Below, one piece after another: positions 9,419 through 17,706 of a stretch of DNA of 64,000 nt; positions within the stretch are counted from its first letter, which is position 1, and each line of letters starts with the position of its first letter. The position numbers and the translations under genes were made by a program. The notes under the pieces are model-generated. The model did no database searches, was not told the DNA's origin, and saw only the letters and a program-made list of their open reading frames with translations. Source of the stretch: Candidatus Nitrosocosmicus oleophilus. GTDB taxonomy: Archaea; Thermoproteota; Nitrososphaeria; Nitrososphaerales; Nitrososphaeraceae. Location: the NCBI RefSeq assembly GCF_000802205.1, contig NZ_CP012850.1, positions 434,001 through 498,000 on the forward strand, written 5' to 3'.

Positions 9419-11545
9419 TTAGGCTTTAGAATAGAATCCAGCTTTTCTTTCATAAATTTGACCATCGTTCATTGCCTTTTTTATGTGCAATTTAGCGTCT
9501 GAATCACTAAATTTACCTGTTTTTACTAGTTCTCCAATGAACACATTCTCTTCAACGTCATTCTTTTCTTCTCCGGAAAGACTTGAAAATATCTCCATGA
9601 AAAGCTTTAGTTTTGATATTTCGCTGAAAGGTTTTCCATGCAATACACCCAGATCAACTTTACCAGTATTGACATCAACGCCTGCGGTTTCTAGCATTCT
9701 TTGAACTAGAAACAATGATCTTTCTGCATCCTCTCTTTCGACTTTGTCTTTTAATAGCAATCTAGCGCGAGCAGTAGCAAGCCTCACTAGCCCCTCTAAT
9801 TGCCTGGGTGTAACGGTAATCATACTGTCTGAATCAACATTTCTCATCTTCATATAATAATCACGGATAATATTTATCGCCTCTCGGGTCAGCTCGGGTT
9901 CAACAATTTGTTTAGCAAATGCCAAGTATTTACTGAAGAGATCTATATTAATAGCGGCTTGAGATGATTTTTGGACATCCTTATGGATTTCTAAAATATG
10001 GCTGGCGATTTTACTATCCTTTTCCTTTTCTGGAAGATCGCGTATCACATAAACAAGATCAAACCTCGTAAGAAGAGGAATTGGAAGATTTACATTTTCA
10101 GTGATATTTTTATAAGGATCATATTTGCCATACATGGGATTCGCAGCGGATAGTATAGAGGTTCTCGCGTTTAATGTTGCCACAATACCACCTTTAGCAA
10201 CCGAACAAGTTTGTTGTTCCATAACTTCGTGAAGCGCTGAACGATCCTCAGCTTTTATTTTGTCGAATTCATCGATACAAACCAACCCTTGATCTCCAAG
10301 TACTACAGCACCTGCTTCAAGCATCATTATTCCGGATTTATCTCGCACTACAGCAGCAGTTAGTCCTGCTGCAGTGGAGCCTCTTCCAGAAGTATATAAT
10401 CCCCTAGGAGCTATTTTTGCGGCAAATTTAAGCATTTCAGACTTGGCTGTTCCCGGATCACCAACCAATAAGACGTTGATATCACCCCTTCTTGTTGATC
10501 CATCGTCTAATTTTTTGGTTATAGACCCCACAATTAGAAGCAAAATGGATTCTTTTATGACTTCGTGTCCATAGATATGTGGAGCAAAGGATGATACTAG
10601 CTTATCGTAGATATCAGGTTTTTTTGACAAGATTAGTATTTGTCGTTCATCTTCTGCACTGATTGAAATCCTTTCTATTGATCGAGTTTTCTTATCTCCA
10701 GCCCTACCTCCAAGATATTCTATATTATTACCTTCCATTCGTAATCTAAACAGAGAAGTCCTTTGAGTGGTGGAATTGCCCGAAACAAAAGAAGCTTCTT
10801 GATCTATTCTAATGATTCCTGTCAACATAATCCTATCCCCTGGTCTGCATTGGTCAACCAAATCACCAAGAATTGTCACCTCTATATAGTGAGGGAGTTG
10901 TCCTGCAGGAAGATCCTCAGGCAATTCTTGTAATCTAACTAATTGAAAATCGATAAAGAGGCTACTTTCTACATCCATCTCCATTTCTTTTTCTGAGCAA
11001 TTAAGGCATCTTTGTGGTTTTTTTAAAGATAATCCCTTTAACTGTGAAAAACTAATTTGATTGCAATTTAGACATCTATAGGCAATTCTTTTTCCTAATG
11101 GTTTAACTTCTGAGGACCGTACTACCATTCCGGAAACACCCAGTAACTTATTAATAACATCGGCATTTATGTCACGCAGCCCTTTTTGAACAGCGTAATT
11201 TCCTATTCTTACCCGAATATGCTCTCTAATCTCATTTGTATAATCTGGATGAATTTCCAATAGAACAGAAATAACGGCCTCATTAAAAGCTGAAAGCATT
11301 TCATCTGGATTGTGCGTGATATCCTTTGCAAGTAGTGGACTGAAACTATCAAAATCAATATAATCAATAGTAATAGAAGTTGAAGATGTCGCCATCATAT
11401 TATTAATTTTATCAAAATACTTGTAATTACCATCACGATCCTTAAATGAACGTAAAAAAACCTCCAATTCATTGGATAATGCAGATATGGTTTGTTGTTC
11501 TTGTTCCTGCATATTTGATTGATTAGGAGGATCAGTATTACTCAA
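9419..11545 (-). CDS. mcm: Replicative helicase MCM
   Basis: A 708-residue archaeal MCM, the hexameric 3'-5' DNA helicase of the replication fork. The N-terminal domain has a zinc site formed by CLNCNQ and CLNCSE, and an OB fold follows. The AAA+ core has Walker A GDPGTAKSE (about residue 357), Walker B VCIDEFDK and the arginine finger LTRFDLVY. A small winged-helix-like C-terminus (about 620-708) closes it. Its start overlaps the GINS stop by 8 bases, so translation is probably coupled. No intein is present. Confidence 0.97.
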   Translation of the reverse strand: MSNTDPPNQSNMQEQEQQTISALSNELEVFLRSFKDRDGNYKYFDKINNMMATSSTSITIDYIDFDSFSPLLAKDITHNPDEMLSAFNEAVISVLLEIHPDYTNEIREHIRVRIGNYAVQKGLRDINADVINKLLGVSGMVVRSSEVKPLGKRIAYRCLNCNQISFSQLKGLSLKKPQRCLNCSEKEMEMDVESSLFIDFQLVRLQELPEDLPAGQLPHYIEVTILGDLVDQCRPGDRIMLTGIIRIDQEASFVSGNSTTQRTSLFRLRMEGNNIEYLGGRAGDKKTRSIERISISAEDERQILILSKKPDIYDKLVSSFAPHIYGHEVIKESILLLIVGSITKKLDDGSTRRGDINVLLVGDPGTAKSEMLKFAAKIAPRGLYTSGRGSTAAGLTAAVVRDKSGIMMLEAGAVVLGDQGLVCIDEFDKIKAEDRSALHEVMEQQTCSVAKGGIVATLNARTSILSAANPMYGKYDPYKNITENVNLPIPLLTRFDLVYVIRDLPEKEKDSKIASHILEIHKDVQKSSQAAINIDLFSKYLAFAKQIVEPELTREAINIIRDYYMKMRNVDSDSMITVTPRQLEGLVRLATARARLLLKDKVEREDAERSLFLVQRMLETAGVDVNTGKVDLGVLHGKPFSEISKLKLFMEIFSSLSGEEKNDVEENVFIGELVKTGKFSDSDAKLHIKKAMNDGQIYERKAGFYSKA

Positions 11546-12164
11546 TCTTTAACACCAGTTTTTTAAAATCAGACGTCATCTTGTGGAAATTTTCATAGAG
11601 AAGTTTTTCTTCTGATGATAGTTTTTCTTCAAGTTCTGGTACCAAAGGAGAAGAAGCAGAGAGTTTGACTATCTTTTGTAGCCTAGAAGCTATGAATGGA
11701 TTCAAAGACACTATTAATGATTCCCTATCTTTATCTTCGATGGTACGAAGATAATTATTTACGCGTGCGTAAAAATCTGGTTCTATTGTAGATACCTCAT
11801 GGCTAGGCGATATTCTTTCTCGATTTAATGCTCTTTTAATATAAGATAATTGATCATCATCATGAATTTCTACTACGCCTTGTTCGCTCAAAATAATAGA
11901 GATCCATCTCGGAACCGAAGTCATATCCCCTTCTTTAGCGCTAATAAAAATAAGTGGTTTTATCGATATTTCAATATCCTTTAAATATATTACTCGTACA
12001 TCCTTTAGGAGATAGTCTAGAGTAGAAAAAGTATAGAGGATTGAAATATCGTCTATACCTGAAATTAAGTTATTTGCAACAACAACATCAACATTAACAT
12101 TAACATTAACATCATCAATATCATCATGTGACGGCAGCAATGAATTCACAAATGTAATTATCAT
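11538..12164 (-). CDS. GINS-family replication protein (Gins23-like order)
   Basis: GINS joins MCM and Cdc45/RecJ to form the active fork helicase. This 208-residue protein has a B-domain-like stretch (EGDMTSVPRWISIILSEQG, about 78-96) followed by a helical A-domain-like region containing IEPDFYARVNNYLR (about 125-138). The B-then-A order fits Gins23. The DFY motif is more usual in Gins51, so the subtype is uncertain. Overlap with mcm supports the assignment. An unusual run of alternating Asn/Asp-Val (DVNVNVNVDVVV, about 19-30) comes from a short repeat in the DNA near 12080-12110. Confidence 0.72.
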   Translation of the reverse strand: MIITFVNSLLPSHDDIDDVNVNVNVDVVVANNLISGIDDISILYTFSTLDYLLKDVRVIYLKDIEISIKPLIFISAKEGDMTSVPRWISIILSEQGVVEIHDDDQLSYIKRALNRERISPSHEVSTIEPDFYARVNNYLRTIEDKDRESLIVSLNPFIASRLQKIVKLSASSPLVPELEEKLSSEEKLLYENFHKMTSDFKKLVLKIE

Positions 12165-12257
12165 TCTTAGTTAATAAAATTTCAATGTAAGATTAACGGT
12201 ATCCTCTACAGAGTATTAAATAATTTTAAATTAGAAAAAGATGGACAGTACATCACC

Positions 12258-13277
12258 ATGGAAAAACGGCACCAGGAGCAGAAGCCAGAGGTTATTTCTG
12301 ATATTATGTGGGTCGAAAAATACAGACCAAAACATCTAGCTCAAATAATTAATCAAAAAGAAATTGTAAAAGGCTTAGAAAATTTAATGAAAAAACCTAA
12401 CGAATTACCACATTTATTGTTTACAGGATCTGCAGGGATAGGCAAAACTACTACAGCTTTATGCCTTGCAAGACAATTGCTAGGAGATAACTGGAAAAGA
12501 GATATTCTAGAGCTCAATGCATCAGATGAAAGAGGAATAAAAATGGTTCGTGAAAGAGTAAAAGAATTTGCATCGATCATGAAACTTTCAATAAATCAAG
12601 AAAAAAACGAGAAGCCGTTTAAGATCATTATTTTGGATGAAGCGGATGAAATGACTACAGAGGCTCAAACAGCTTTGAGAAGAATAATAGAAGATAGTGC
12701 CAGAACTACTAGGTTTATTTTTATTTGTAACTATCTTTCGCATATAATTGAACCAATACAAAGTAGATGTGTAATTTTTCGATTTTCAAAGGTTTCCGAG
12801 GAAGAGGTAATTGAATATTTGAAAGATATTTGTAAAAAAGAGGAAGTAAAAGTCGAAGAAAAAGCACTTCGTAAAATATATGAACATACAAATGGTGATT
12901 TAAGACATTCAATCAATATATTGCAAGCTGCCTCAGTGAACGGAAATATAAGTGTCCAGCAGGTTCAAAATGCAATAGGTATATCTGGAAAAAGCATAAT
13001 AGCTGAAATAATAAAATTAGCCATTAATTCCAAATTTAATGAGTCAAGAATAAAATTATTAGAATTATTATATGTTTATGGAGTTTCAGAAACAGATTTT
13101 CTAAAATATGCCAATGAAGAGATTTATAAGCTTGATCTGAAAGATCCCTACGAAATTTCATCTTTAATTGCAGAATACGATTATAGACTTGCAAACGGTG
13201 CACACCCTGAAATACAACTAGCAGCCTTTTTAGCACAATTAGGCAAGATAAACTTGAAAAAAGACAAATCTAATTAA
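12258..13277 (+). CDS. rfcS: Replication factor C small subunit
   Basis: A 339-residue AAA+ clamp-loader subunit that, with the large subunit, loads PCNA onto primed DNA. The N-terminal box WVEKYRPKHL is at 18-27, Walker A GSAGIGKT at 57-64, the Walker B segment IIILDEADEM near 121 and the SRC arginine-finger motif (PIQSRCVIFRF) near 168. It faces away from the GINS-mcm pair across 93 bases, so a bidirectional promoter region may serve all three. Its last 4 bases overlap the convergent zinc-ribbon gene. Confidence 0.96.
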   Translation: MEKRHQEQKPEVISDIMWVEKYRPKHLAQIINQKEIVKGLENLMKKPNELPHLLFTGSAGIGKTTTALCLARQLLGDNWKRDILELNASDERGIKMVRERVKEFASIMKLSINQEKNEKPFKIIILDEADEMTTEAQTALRRIIEDSARTTRFIFICNYLSHIIEPIQSRCVIFRFSKVSEEEVIEYLKDICKKEEVKVEEKALRKIYEHTNGDLRHSINILQAASVNGNISVQQVQNAIGISGKSIIAEIIKLAINSKFNESRIKLLELLYVYGVSETDFLKYANEEIYKLDLKDPYEISSLIAEYDYRLANGAHPEIQLAAFLAQLGKINLKKDKSN

Positions 13278-13546
13278 AAATCATCCTCAAATTCATCGCC
13301 ACCATCCTCTTCTGTTACATCATCGAAATCTTCTTCGAATTCTTCACGTTCTTCCGCGGTCTTATATGGGATATCTGCTTCTCCTAAATTACCACAAACT
13401 GGACACTTAAATTCAATTGTTTGACCTTCAAGGTCTAATAGAAATTCTTTGGTGAAGACCTCATCACAGTTTGAACAAACAAGAGTAGTTTGTATATTTT
13501 CTTGAGTGAATTTATGCGACTGTACCCGAAAGATTGTGTTCACCAT
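13274..13546 (-). CDS. Small zinc-ribbon protein with acidic tail
   Basis: A 90-residue protein with a CSNC ... CPVCG zinc ribbon (about 23-51) and a strongly acidic C-terminus from residue 67 on (EEREEFEEDFDD, then EEDGGDEFEDDF). Acidic tails of this kind often mediate protein contacts with basic partners. Not assigned to a named family. It ends tail-to-tail with rfcS, overlapping by 4 bases. Confidence 0.75.
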   Translation of the reverse strand: MVNTIFRVQSHKFTQENIQTTLVCSNCDEVFTKEFLLDLEGQTIEFKCPVCGNLGEADIPYKTAEEREEFEEDFDDVTEEDGGDEFEDDF

Positions 13547-14151
13547 ACTTATTTTACCTATAAAGATTCGGTCTTTATTATAACCTTATCTTTTTATAAA
13601 TCTAAGGTTTTTTACAAAATAATGGCTGGGCTATTAACTTAGGCATTTAGCACCCTCGTTATGTATTTTCATAATATAAGCCAATTTTTTTGACATGATT
13701 TAGTTCATACTTTTGATTCTACGGAGAAAGTAATCGTCAAATTCTTCCTCAATCTTATCTTTTTTTTATGTACTTTATCCTTGCTATGGAGCATTAATCG
13801 AACTTTTCTAGGATTGAAATTATGTTGTTATGTTGATGTAATTGTTTTGTGTTTTTTTCAAAGTTTTTTAGTATTTCAATGCCATTGACTCAGAACTTGA
13901 GTACAAGTAGAATATTTAAGCATTAAAATTTTCACCAAACTTTTAAAGAACTTATAGAAATTTTGGAAATTCCCAAATGAAATTTTTTTAATAAAAGTAG
14001 CATAGACTTTTATATACTTGATAAAAATGATGTATATAGAAATGAACGTTTAGATTCACAGGACGTTGTTAACTTAGCATTTACACCCACTTATAATATT
14101 CTATAGTCATGTCGCTGAGTTAACAGCGCCAAAACAACCAACTAAAAAATA
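13547..14151. other. 605-base gap with a diverged repeat pair
   Basis: No convincing gene. Two related segments, TTAACTTAGGCATTTAGCAC (13634-13653) and TTAACTTAGCATTTACACCC (14069-14088), lie 435 bases apart in the same orientation with similar flanks. The rest is AT-rich. It separates two minus-strand units, so it should contain the promoter of the zinc-ribbon gene at 13546. Confidence 0.5.
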
Positions 14152-14961
14152 CTAACTCATGCCCAATAATTTATGCATTTGTGGAATCACTCTTACATCT
14201 TTATAAAAACTACAAACTTCATCATATATTTTCAATATTTGCTTAGTAGAGGGAGAGTCAAATTGATAGCTAGGCTGAAGTGTTATGCCACTCAAATTAC
14301 TAATATTTGGACGCTCAAAAACTCTAGAGAGCAAGTCTCTAACTTCATTTAATGTTGTGGAATTTGTAAATACGATTTTTATAAATGAAATTTTATCGCT
14401 CCTATTTAATGATATATCTAAACAGCTTAGTTCGTTTTGTAAAAGGTCTTCATAGGATTTGGGTTCGATTACTTTTGAATCAGATGTTTTAAATTCAACT
14501 TTACAAATATCAAAATAAGGTAAAACCAATTCAAACCTTTTCCAATCAAAACACGAAGATTCCAGATATGTTTTAATTTTTAACTCGTTTTTAACAAAAT
14601 CTGCAAGTGCAATCAAAGATCGAGTTTGTAATAAAGGTTCTCCTCCGGTAAAATTGATTTTATAGATATTTGGTTGAAGATGTTGAAGGATCAGATATTT
14701 AGCTTCACTAATGGTATAACTTTTGCCACTTGTAGGCGATAGAGAATATTTTGTATCACACCAATGACATTTGAGATGACAGCCTGAAAAACGGATGAAA
14801 AGAGTCTTTGTTCCTGCAAGTATACCCTCGCCTTCAATGCTTACAAACATTTCATTTAATTGAACCTTGTTATGTTTGTTGGTAACAGAAAGACCGTAAT
14901 TATGATCCACATAATTATCAGTACTGTTATCATTATTGATTTTTGGATTAATAACTGACAT
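14152..14961 (-). CDS. queE: 7-carboxy-7-deazaguanine synthase QueE
   Basis: A radical-SAM enzyme making CDG from carboxytetrahydropterin on the way to preQ0, the archaeosine precursor in archaea. The iron-sulphur motif CxxxCxxC is at C61, C65 and C68 (CHLKCHWCDT), preceded by the substrate and SAM-binding SIEGEG segment near 41-46 and followed by TGGEPLLQ near 104. Length 269 with an unusually long, polar N-terminal extension of about 30 residues. Its start lies inside the end of queC (14-base overlap), so the pair is co-translated. Confidence 0.93.
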   Translation of the reverse strand: MSVINPKINNDNSTDNYVDHNYGLSVTNKHNKVQLNEMFVSIEGEGILAGTKTLFIRFSGCHLKCHWCDTKYSLSPTSGKSYTISEAKYLILQHLQPNIYKINFTGGEPLLQTRSLIALADFVKNELKIKTYLESSCFDWKRFELVLPYFDICKVEFKTSDSKVIEPKSYEDLLQNELSCLDISLNRSDKISFIKIVFTNSTTLNEVRDLLSRVFERPNISNLSGITLQPSYQFDSPSTKQILKIYDEVCSFYKDVRVIPQMHKLLGMS

Positions 14962-15679
14962 AAATTGTTTTATCCTCCAAACCAGCTTTCAAAATTGCTT
15001 GTTTTCGATTCATGCAAGATTCACAAATCCCACAGTGTTTTGAAATGTTAGTTTTTTTATCTGTAGATCCCAAATAACAGCTCCATGATTGAAAAATCTT
15101 GTCGCCCAATATCTCATAGCCTATCAAAAGCAATTCAGATTTACTTAAGTTATCCATGGCCGGAGACCAAATATGAAGCTTTTTTCTTATCCCCAATTTA
15201 ATTCCATCAATTTCAGACAGATAAAGTACTTTTTCTAGAGAACGTGTAAAAGAGGGGCGACAATCAGGATATCGAGTATCTCCCGAATGAGCTCCATATA
15301 TTACCAGAGGAATATTTAAAGAAGTTGCCCATACAGAAGCAAGAGTCAAAAAAACAGTATTTCTTAAAGGTACTACCATACTGTAGTCAAAAGTTGATGG
15401 AATTTTAGATTTGGATCCGGTCAAAATATTTGTTTTCCCAAGCAAGGTTTTTAGAAACGATATGTTAATTATTTCGTGTTTTTTACTCTTCAATAATTTT
15501 GAAAAGCGCTTTGCAACGAACAATTCATTGGATGCGCGTTGTCCATAATCAAAAGAAATCAAATACAATTCTAATCCCATTTTTTTTAGATACGTAGCTG
15601 TGCTGATAGAATCTAAGCCACCGCTAAATATACAAACAGCCTCAGAAAAATTATGAATGGAACTAGATTTTTCTTTCAA
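14948..15679 (-). CDS. queC: 7-cyano-7-deazaguanine (preQ0) synthase QueC
   Basis: An ATP-dependent ligase of the PP-loop family that converts CDG to preQ0. The PP-loop FSGGLDS is at residues 18-24, SFDYGQR near 44, and the C-terminal zinc site is formed by CYLG and CGICESC. Length 243. In archaea preQ0 is inserted into tRNA at position 15 by TGT and becomes archaeosine. Forms an operon with queE and probably with the membrane protein 22 bases upstream. Confidence 0.94.
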   Translation of the reverse strand: MKEKSSSIHNFSEAVCIFSGGLDSISTATYLKKMGLELYLISFDYGQRASNELFVAKRFSKLLKSKKHEIINISFLKTLLGKTNILTGSKSKIPSTFDYSMVVPLRNTVFLTLASVWATSLNIPLVIYGAHSGDTRYPDCRPSFTRSLEKVLYLSEIDGIKLGIRKKLHIWSPAMDNLSKSELLLIGYEILGDKIFQSWSCYLGSTDKKTNISKHCGICESCMNRKQAILKAGLEDKTIYVSY

Positions 15680-15701
15680 TTATGATTACTACCCTCATTC
15701 A

Positions 15702-16280
15702 CTAATGTAAACCTGGCGATGATGCTGCGGGAGCATTGTCATCAGTGTTCTTAAAATATCCCACTAGTCCCCCTATTCCGTATGAAACTGAAATCATGAC
15801 TCTAGTAGAAAATAGTATCATCTCATAATGATCTGTGTAATTATAATAAATTGTAACAATTAACAAAGATGAAAGGAGCAATGCCCCAGTTATCAATTGT
15901 TCGATACTAAATATTTTAGAATATTTTTTTAAAAATATGAAAGTTGAAATGTTACCTAATGATAAACCAGTAAGTAACAAAAATGGATAATATTTTTGGA
16001 AAAAGGGGATCAAAAGAAATGGCAGAGCCCAGGTTAAACCATTTATCAATTTTATAAGAAATGGCCAAGAAATACTTGTTGAGACCCGCTCTCGAAATAC
16101 TTTACGCATTGATAATATAGGTTTCAAAAAAAGTAATAACGAGACAGCAAAGCAGCCTATCCATATGATGTAGTAATAGAAATAACTGAAATTATAAACA
16201 AATACTATATGGGATAAAATCGAAGATAATCCAAACCACACAGATATAAAAAAAAATATGAATGAGAAGACCCTGGTCAT
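15702..16280 (-). CDS. Unknown membrane protein upstream of queC
   Basis: 192 residues with about six hydrophobic segments (near 5-25, 33-52, 70-90, 95-112, 126-144 and 150-170). No family signature that I can identify. Only 22 bases separate it from queC on the same strand, so it is probably co-transcribed with the preQ0 genes. Whether it has a role there, such as transport, is not shown by the sequence. Confidence 0.65.
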   Translation of the reverse strand: MTRVFSFIFFFISVWFGLSSILSHIVFVYNFSYFYYYIIWIGCFAVSLLLFLKPILSMRKVFRERVSTSISWPFLIKLINGLTWALPFLLIPFFQKYYPFLLLTGLSLGNISTFIFLKKYSKIFSIEQLITGALLLSSLLIVTIYYNYTDHYEMILFSTRVMISVSYGIGGLVGYFKNTDDNAPAASSPGLH

Positions 16281-16355
16281 TCACTTTAAAAAACTTCACA
16301 GAGTATATAATTTAATAAGGTAATCCTAAAAATATTTAACTAGTCAGAAATAAAC

Positions 16356-16493
16356 ATGAAGGCCTGTAAATTATGCAATAAAGTAAAATTTTATTCTATT
16401 AATTATTTATTTTCTGACACTTTGTGCAATGAGTGTTATATAATCCTGAAGGAAAAATCAGCCAAAGAAAGGAAAAATCATTCCATTTCCTAA
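16356..16493 (+). CDS. 45-residue zinc-ribbon microprotein
   Basis: A short frame starting ATG AAG GCC and ending TAA, encoding MKACKLCNKVKF ... DTLCNECYIIL and a basic tail. Four cysteines in a CX2C-X16-CX2C arrangement make a compact zinc-binding fold likely. It stands alone on the plus strand, 75 bases from the divergent membrane-protein gene, and runs convergently towards the zinc-ribbon genes at 16500-17581, with only 6 bases between the stops. The cysteine pattern is the main reason to believe it is real. Confidence 0.6.
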   Translation: MKACKLCNKVKFYSINYLFSDTLCNECYIILKEKSAKERKNHSIS

Positions 16494-16499
16494 GGCGAA

Positions 16500-16904
16500 T
16501 TACTCCTGAACATATCCACACTTATTACAAAATTTAGAAGAATATTTGATCGTACCGCCACAATTAATACAGTATTTTTTTTCAATATCTCCAGATTGTT
16601 TAGTAGTGTTTGAAGTGTTTTCATGTTGTGTAGAGTAAAAATCTGCGATAGCGCCAGTGGGTTTAAAGGTCTCATCTATGTCCGGCAGGTATCTAGAAGG
16701 AGGAAACGACATCCCAGTCTTTGATTCGGGTTTATCTTCCAAGTATGAAAGTAGACGAGGAGTAGGTGTATCTGTTTTTGAATCTTTGATATGTTCACCC
16801 AACCAAATCGCAAATTTTTTCAGTGTCATTTCAGGTGTGGAAAAGGTTAGAGAATGGGTGGACATGTAATCTTCAGTAGCCAATCGCCCATTAAAGATTT
16901 TCAT
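16500..16904 (-). CDS. Zinc-ribbon protein with disordered linker
   Basis: 134 residues from the ATG at 16904 (the frame is open up to 16952, but that extension overlaps the preceding gene). A helical N-terminal part (STPEMTLKKFAIWLGEHIK), a polar linker, and a C-terminal CX2C-X10-CX2C ribbon, CINCGGTIKYSSKFCNKCG. The ribbon is of the zinc-ribbon type often found at the ends of archaeal membrane or signalling proteins. It lies 29 bases after a gene with the same kind of ribbon, which suggests duplication of the tail module. Function unknown. Confidence 0.72.
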   Translation of the reverse strand: MKIFNGRLATEDYMSTHSLTFSTPEMTLKKFAIWLGEHIKDSKTDTPTPRLLSYLEDKPESKTGMSFPPSRYLPDIDETFKPTGAIADFYSTQHENTSNTTKQSGDIEKKYCINCGGTIKYSSKFCNKCGYVQE

Positions 16905-16933
16905 AATATATACTAAAAAATTGTGTTTATTAA

Positions 16934-17581
16934 TTATTGTGAATTGCCGCATTTATTACAAAATTTTGCTTGTTTTGGAATTGACGCAGCACAAACAATA
17001 CAGTTTTTTTTCAACCCTTTTGAATCAAGTGAATCTTGCTTAGTAATTATTATATCTACTGGTTTATAGGTAGGAACTTCTTGCGGCAACGGGAAATCGT
17101 ATTCTTCACTTGTAGAAGATGGAGCAGATGGATAAGTAGAATGGGAGGGGGAGGGGGAGGGGGAGGGGGACCCTGCATGGCCACCAGCAGAAATAAAACC
17201 ATCTACTCCAAAACCACCGCCTCCACCACCACTATAACTACCACTACCACCATTCCCTGATCCGGATGGATAAGAGGAGGGAAAAGTAGAGGGGGAAGTA
17301 GAGGGTGGCGAGGTACTTGATCGTTCACCTTTGCCTTTTGTAGAACCAGTTTTATCGAGAGCTGTTTTAAGTTCGAGAATTACACGACACGCTAAAAAAT
17401 TTAAGGCCGAAGAAGATACAAGGAATTCACCCATTCTTGAAAAATATTCATTACTCTCCATTTTTCCTTGTTTAAATAACTGAGTTGAATCAAAAAAAGA
17501 TTCATAATTATCTTGAGTATCATTAACTAATTGTTTTAGTTTCTCGATTAAGAGACCCAGTGTATCCACTCCAAAGGACAT
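16934..17581 (-). CDS. Low-complexity protein with C-terminal zinc ribbon
   Basis: 215 residues. A helical N-terminus (1-85), then a Ser/Pro/Gly linker (about 92-165) with runs such as PSPSPSPSHS and GGGGGG, then a CX2C-X10-CX2C ribbon (CIVCAASIPKQAKFCNKCG) at the very end. The PSPSPSPS stretch is encoded by a (GGGGGA)n run on the plus strand, unusual for this AT-rich DNA. It probably forms an operon with the next zinc-ribbon gene. Function not recognised. Confidence 0.7.
   Translation of the reverse strand: MSFGVDTLGLLIEKLKQLVNDTQDNYESFFDSTQLFKQGKMESNEYFSRMGEFLVSSSALNFLACRVILELKTALDKTGSTKGKGERSSTSPPSTSPSTFPSSYPSGSGNGGSGSYSGGGGGGFGVDGFISAGGHAGSPSPSPSPSHSTYPSAPSSTSEEYDFPLPQEVPTYKPVDIIITKQDSLDSKGLKKNCIVCAASIPKQAKFCNKCGNSQ
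17143..17170 (+). repeat. (GGGGGA)n run inside the zinc-ribbon gene
   Basis: Five G-runs of three to five bases, separated by single A residues, lie on the plus strand, which is the template for the minus-strand gene. On that DNA strand they could form a G-quadruplex. In the protein they encode alternating Pro and Ser. Confidence 0.75.
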
Positions 17582-17706
17582 TACTTGAAAATGAATAAGA
17601 ACAAATTTAAATTTATGTAATTACTGCAACTATAGATAGCAATCTATGATAAAATTATACTTGACAATGTTATCATCATATAAAAATAATTCGGGGTGAA
17701 ATAGTT

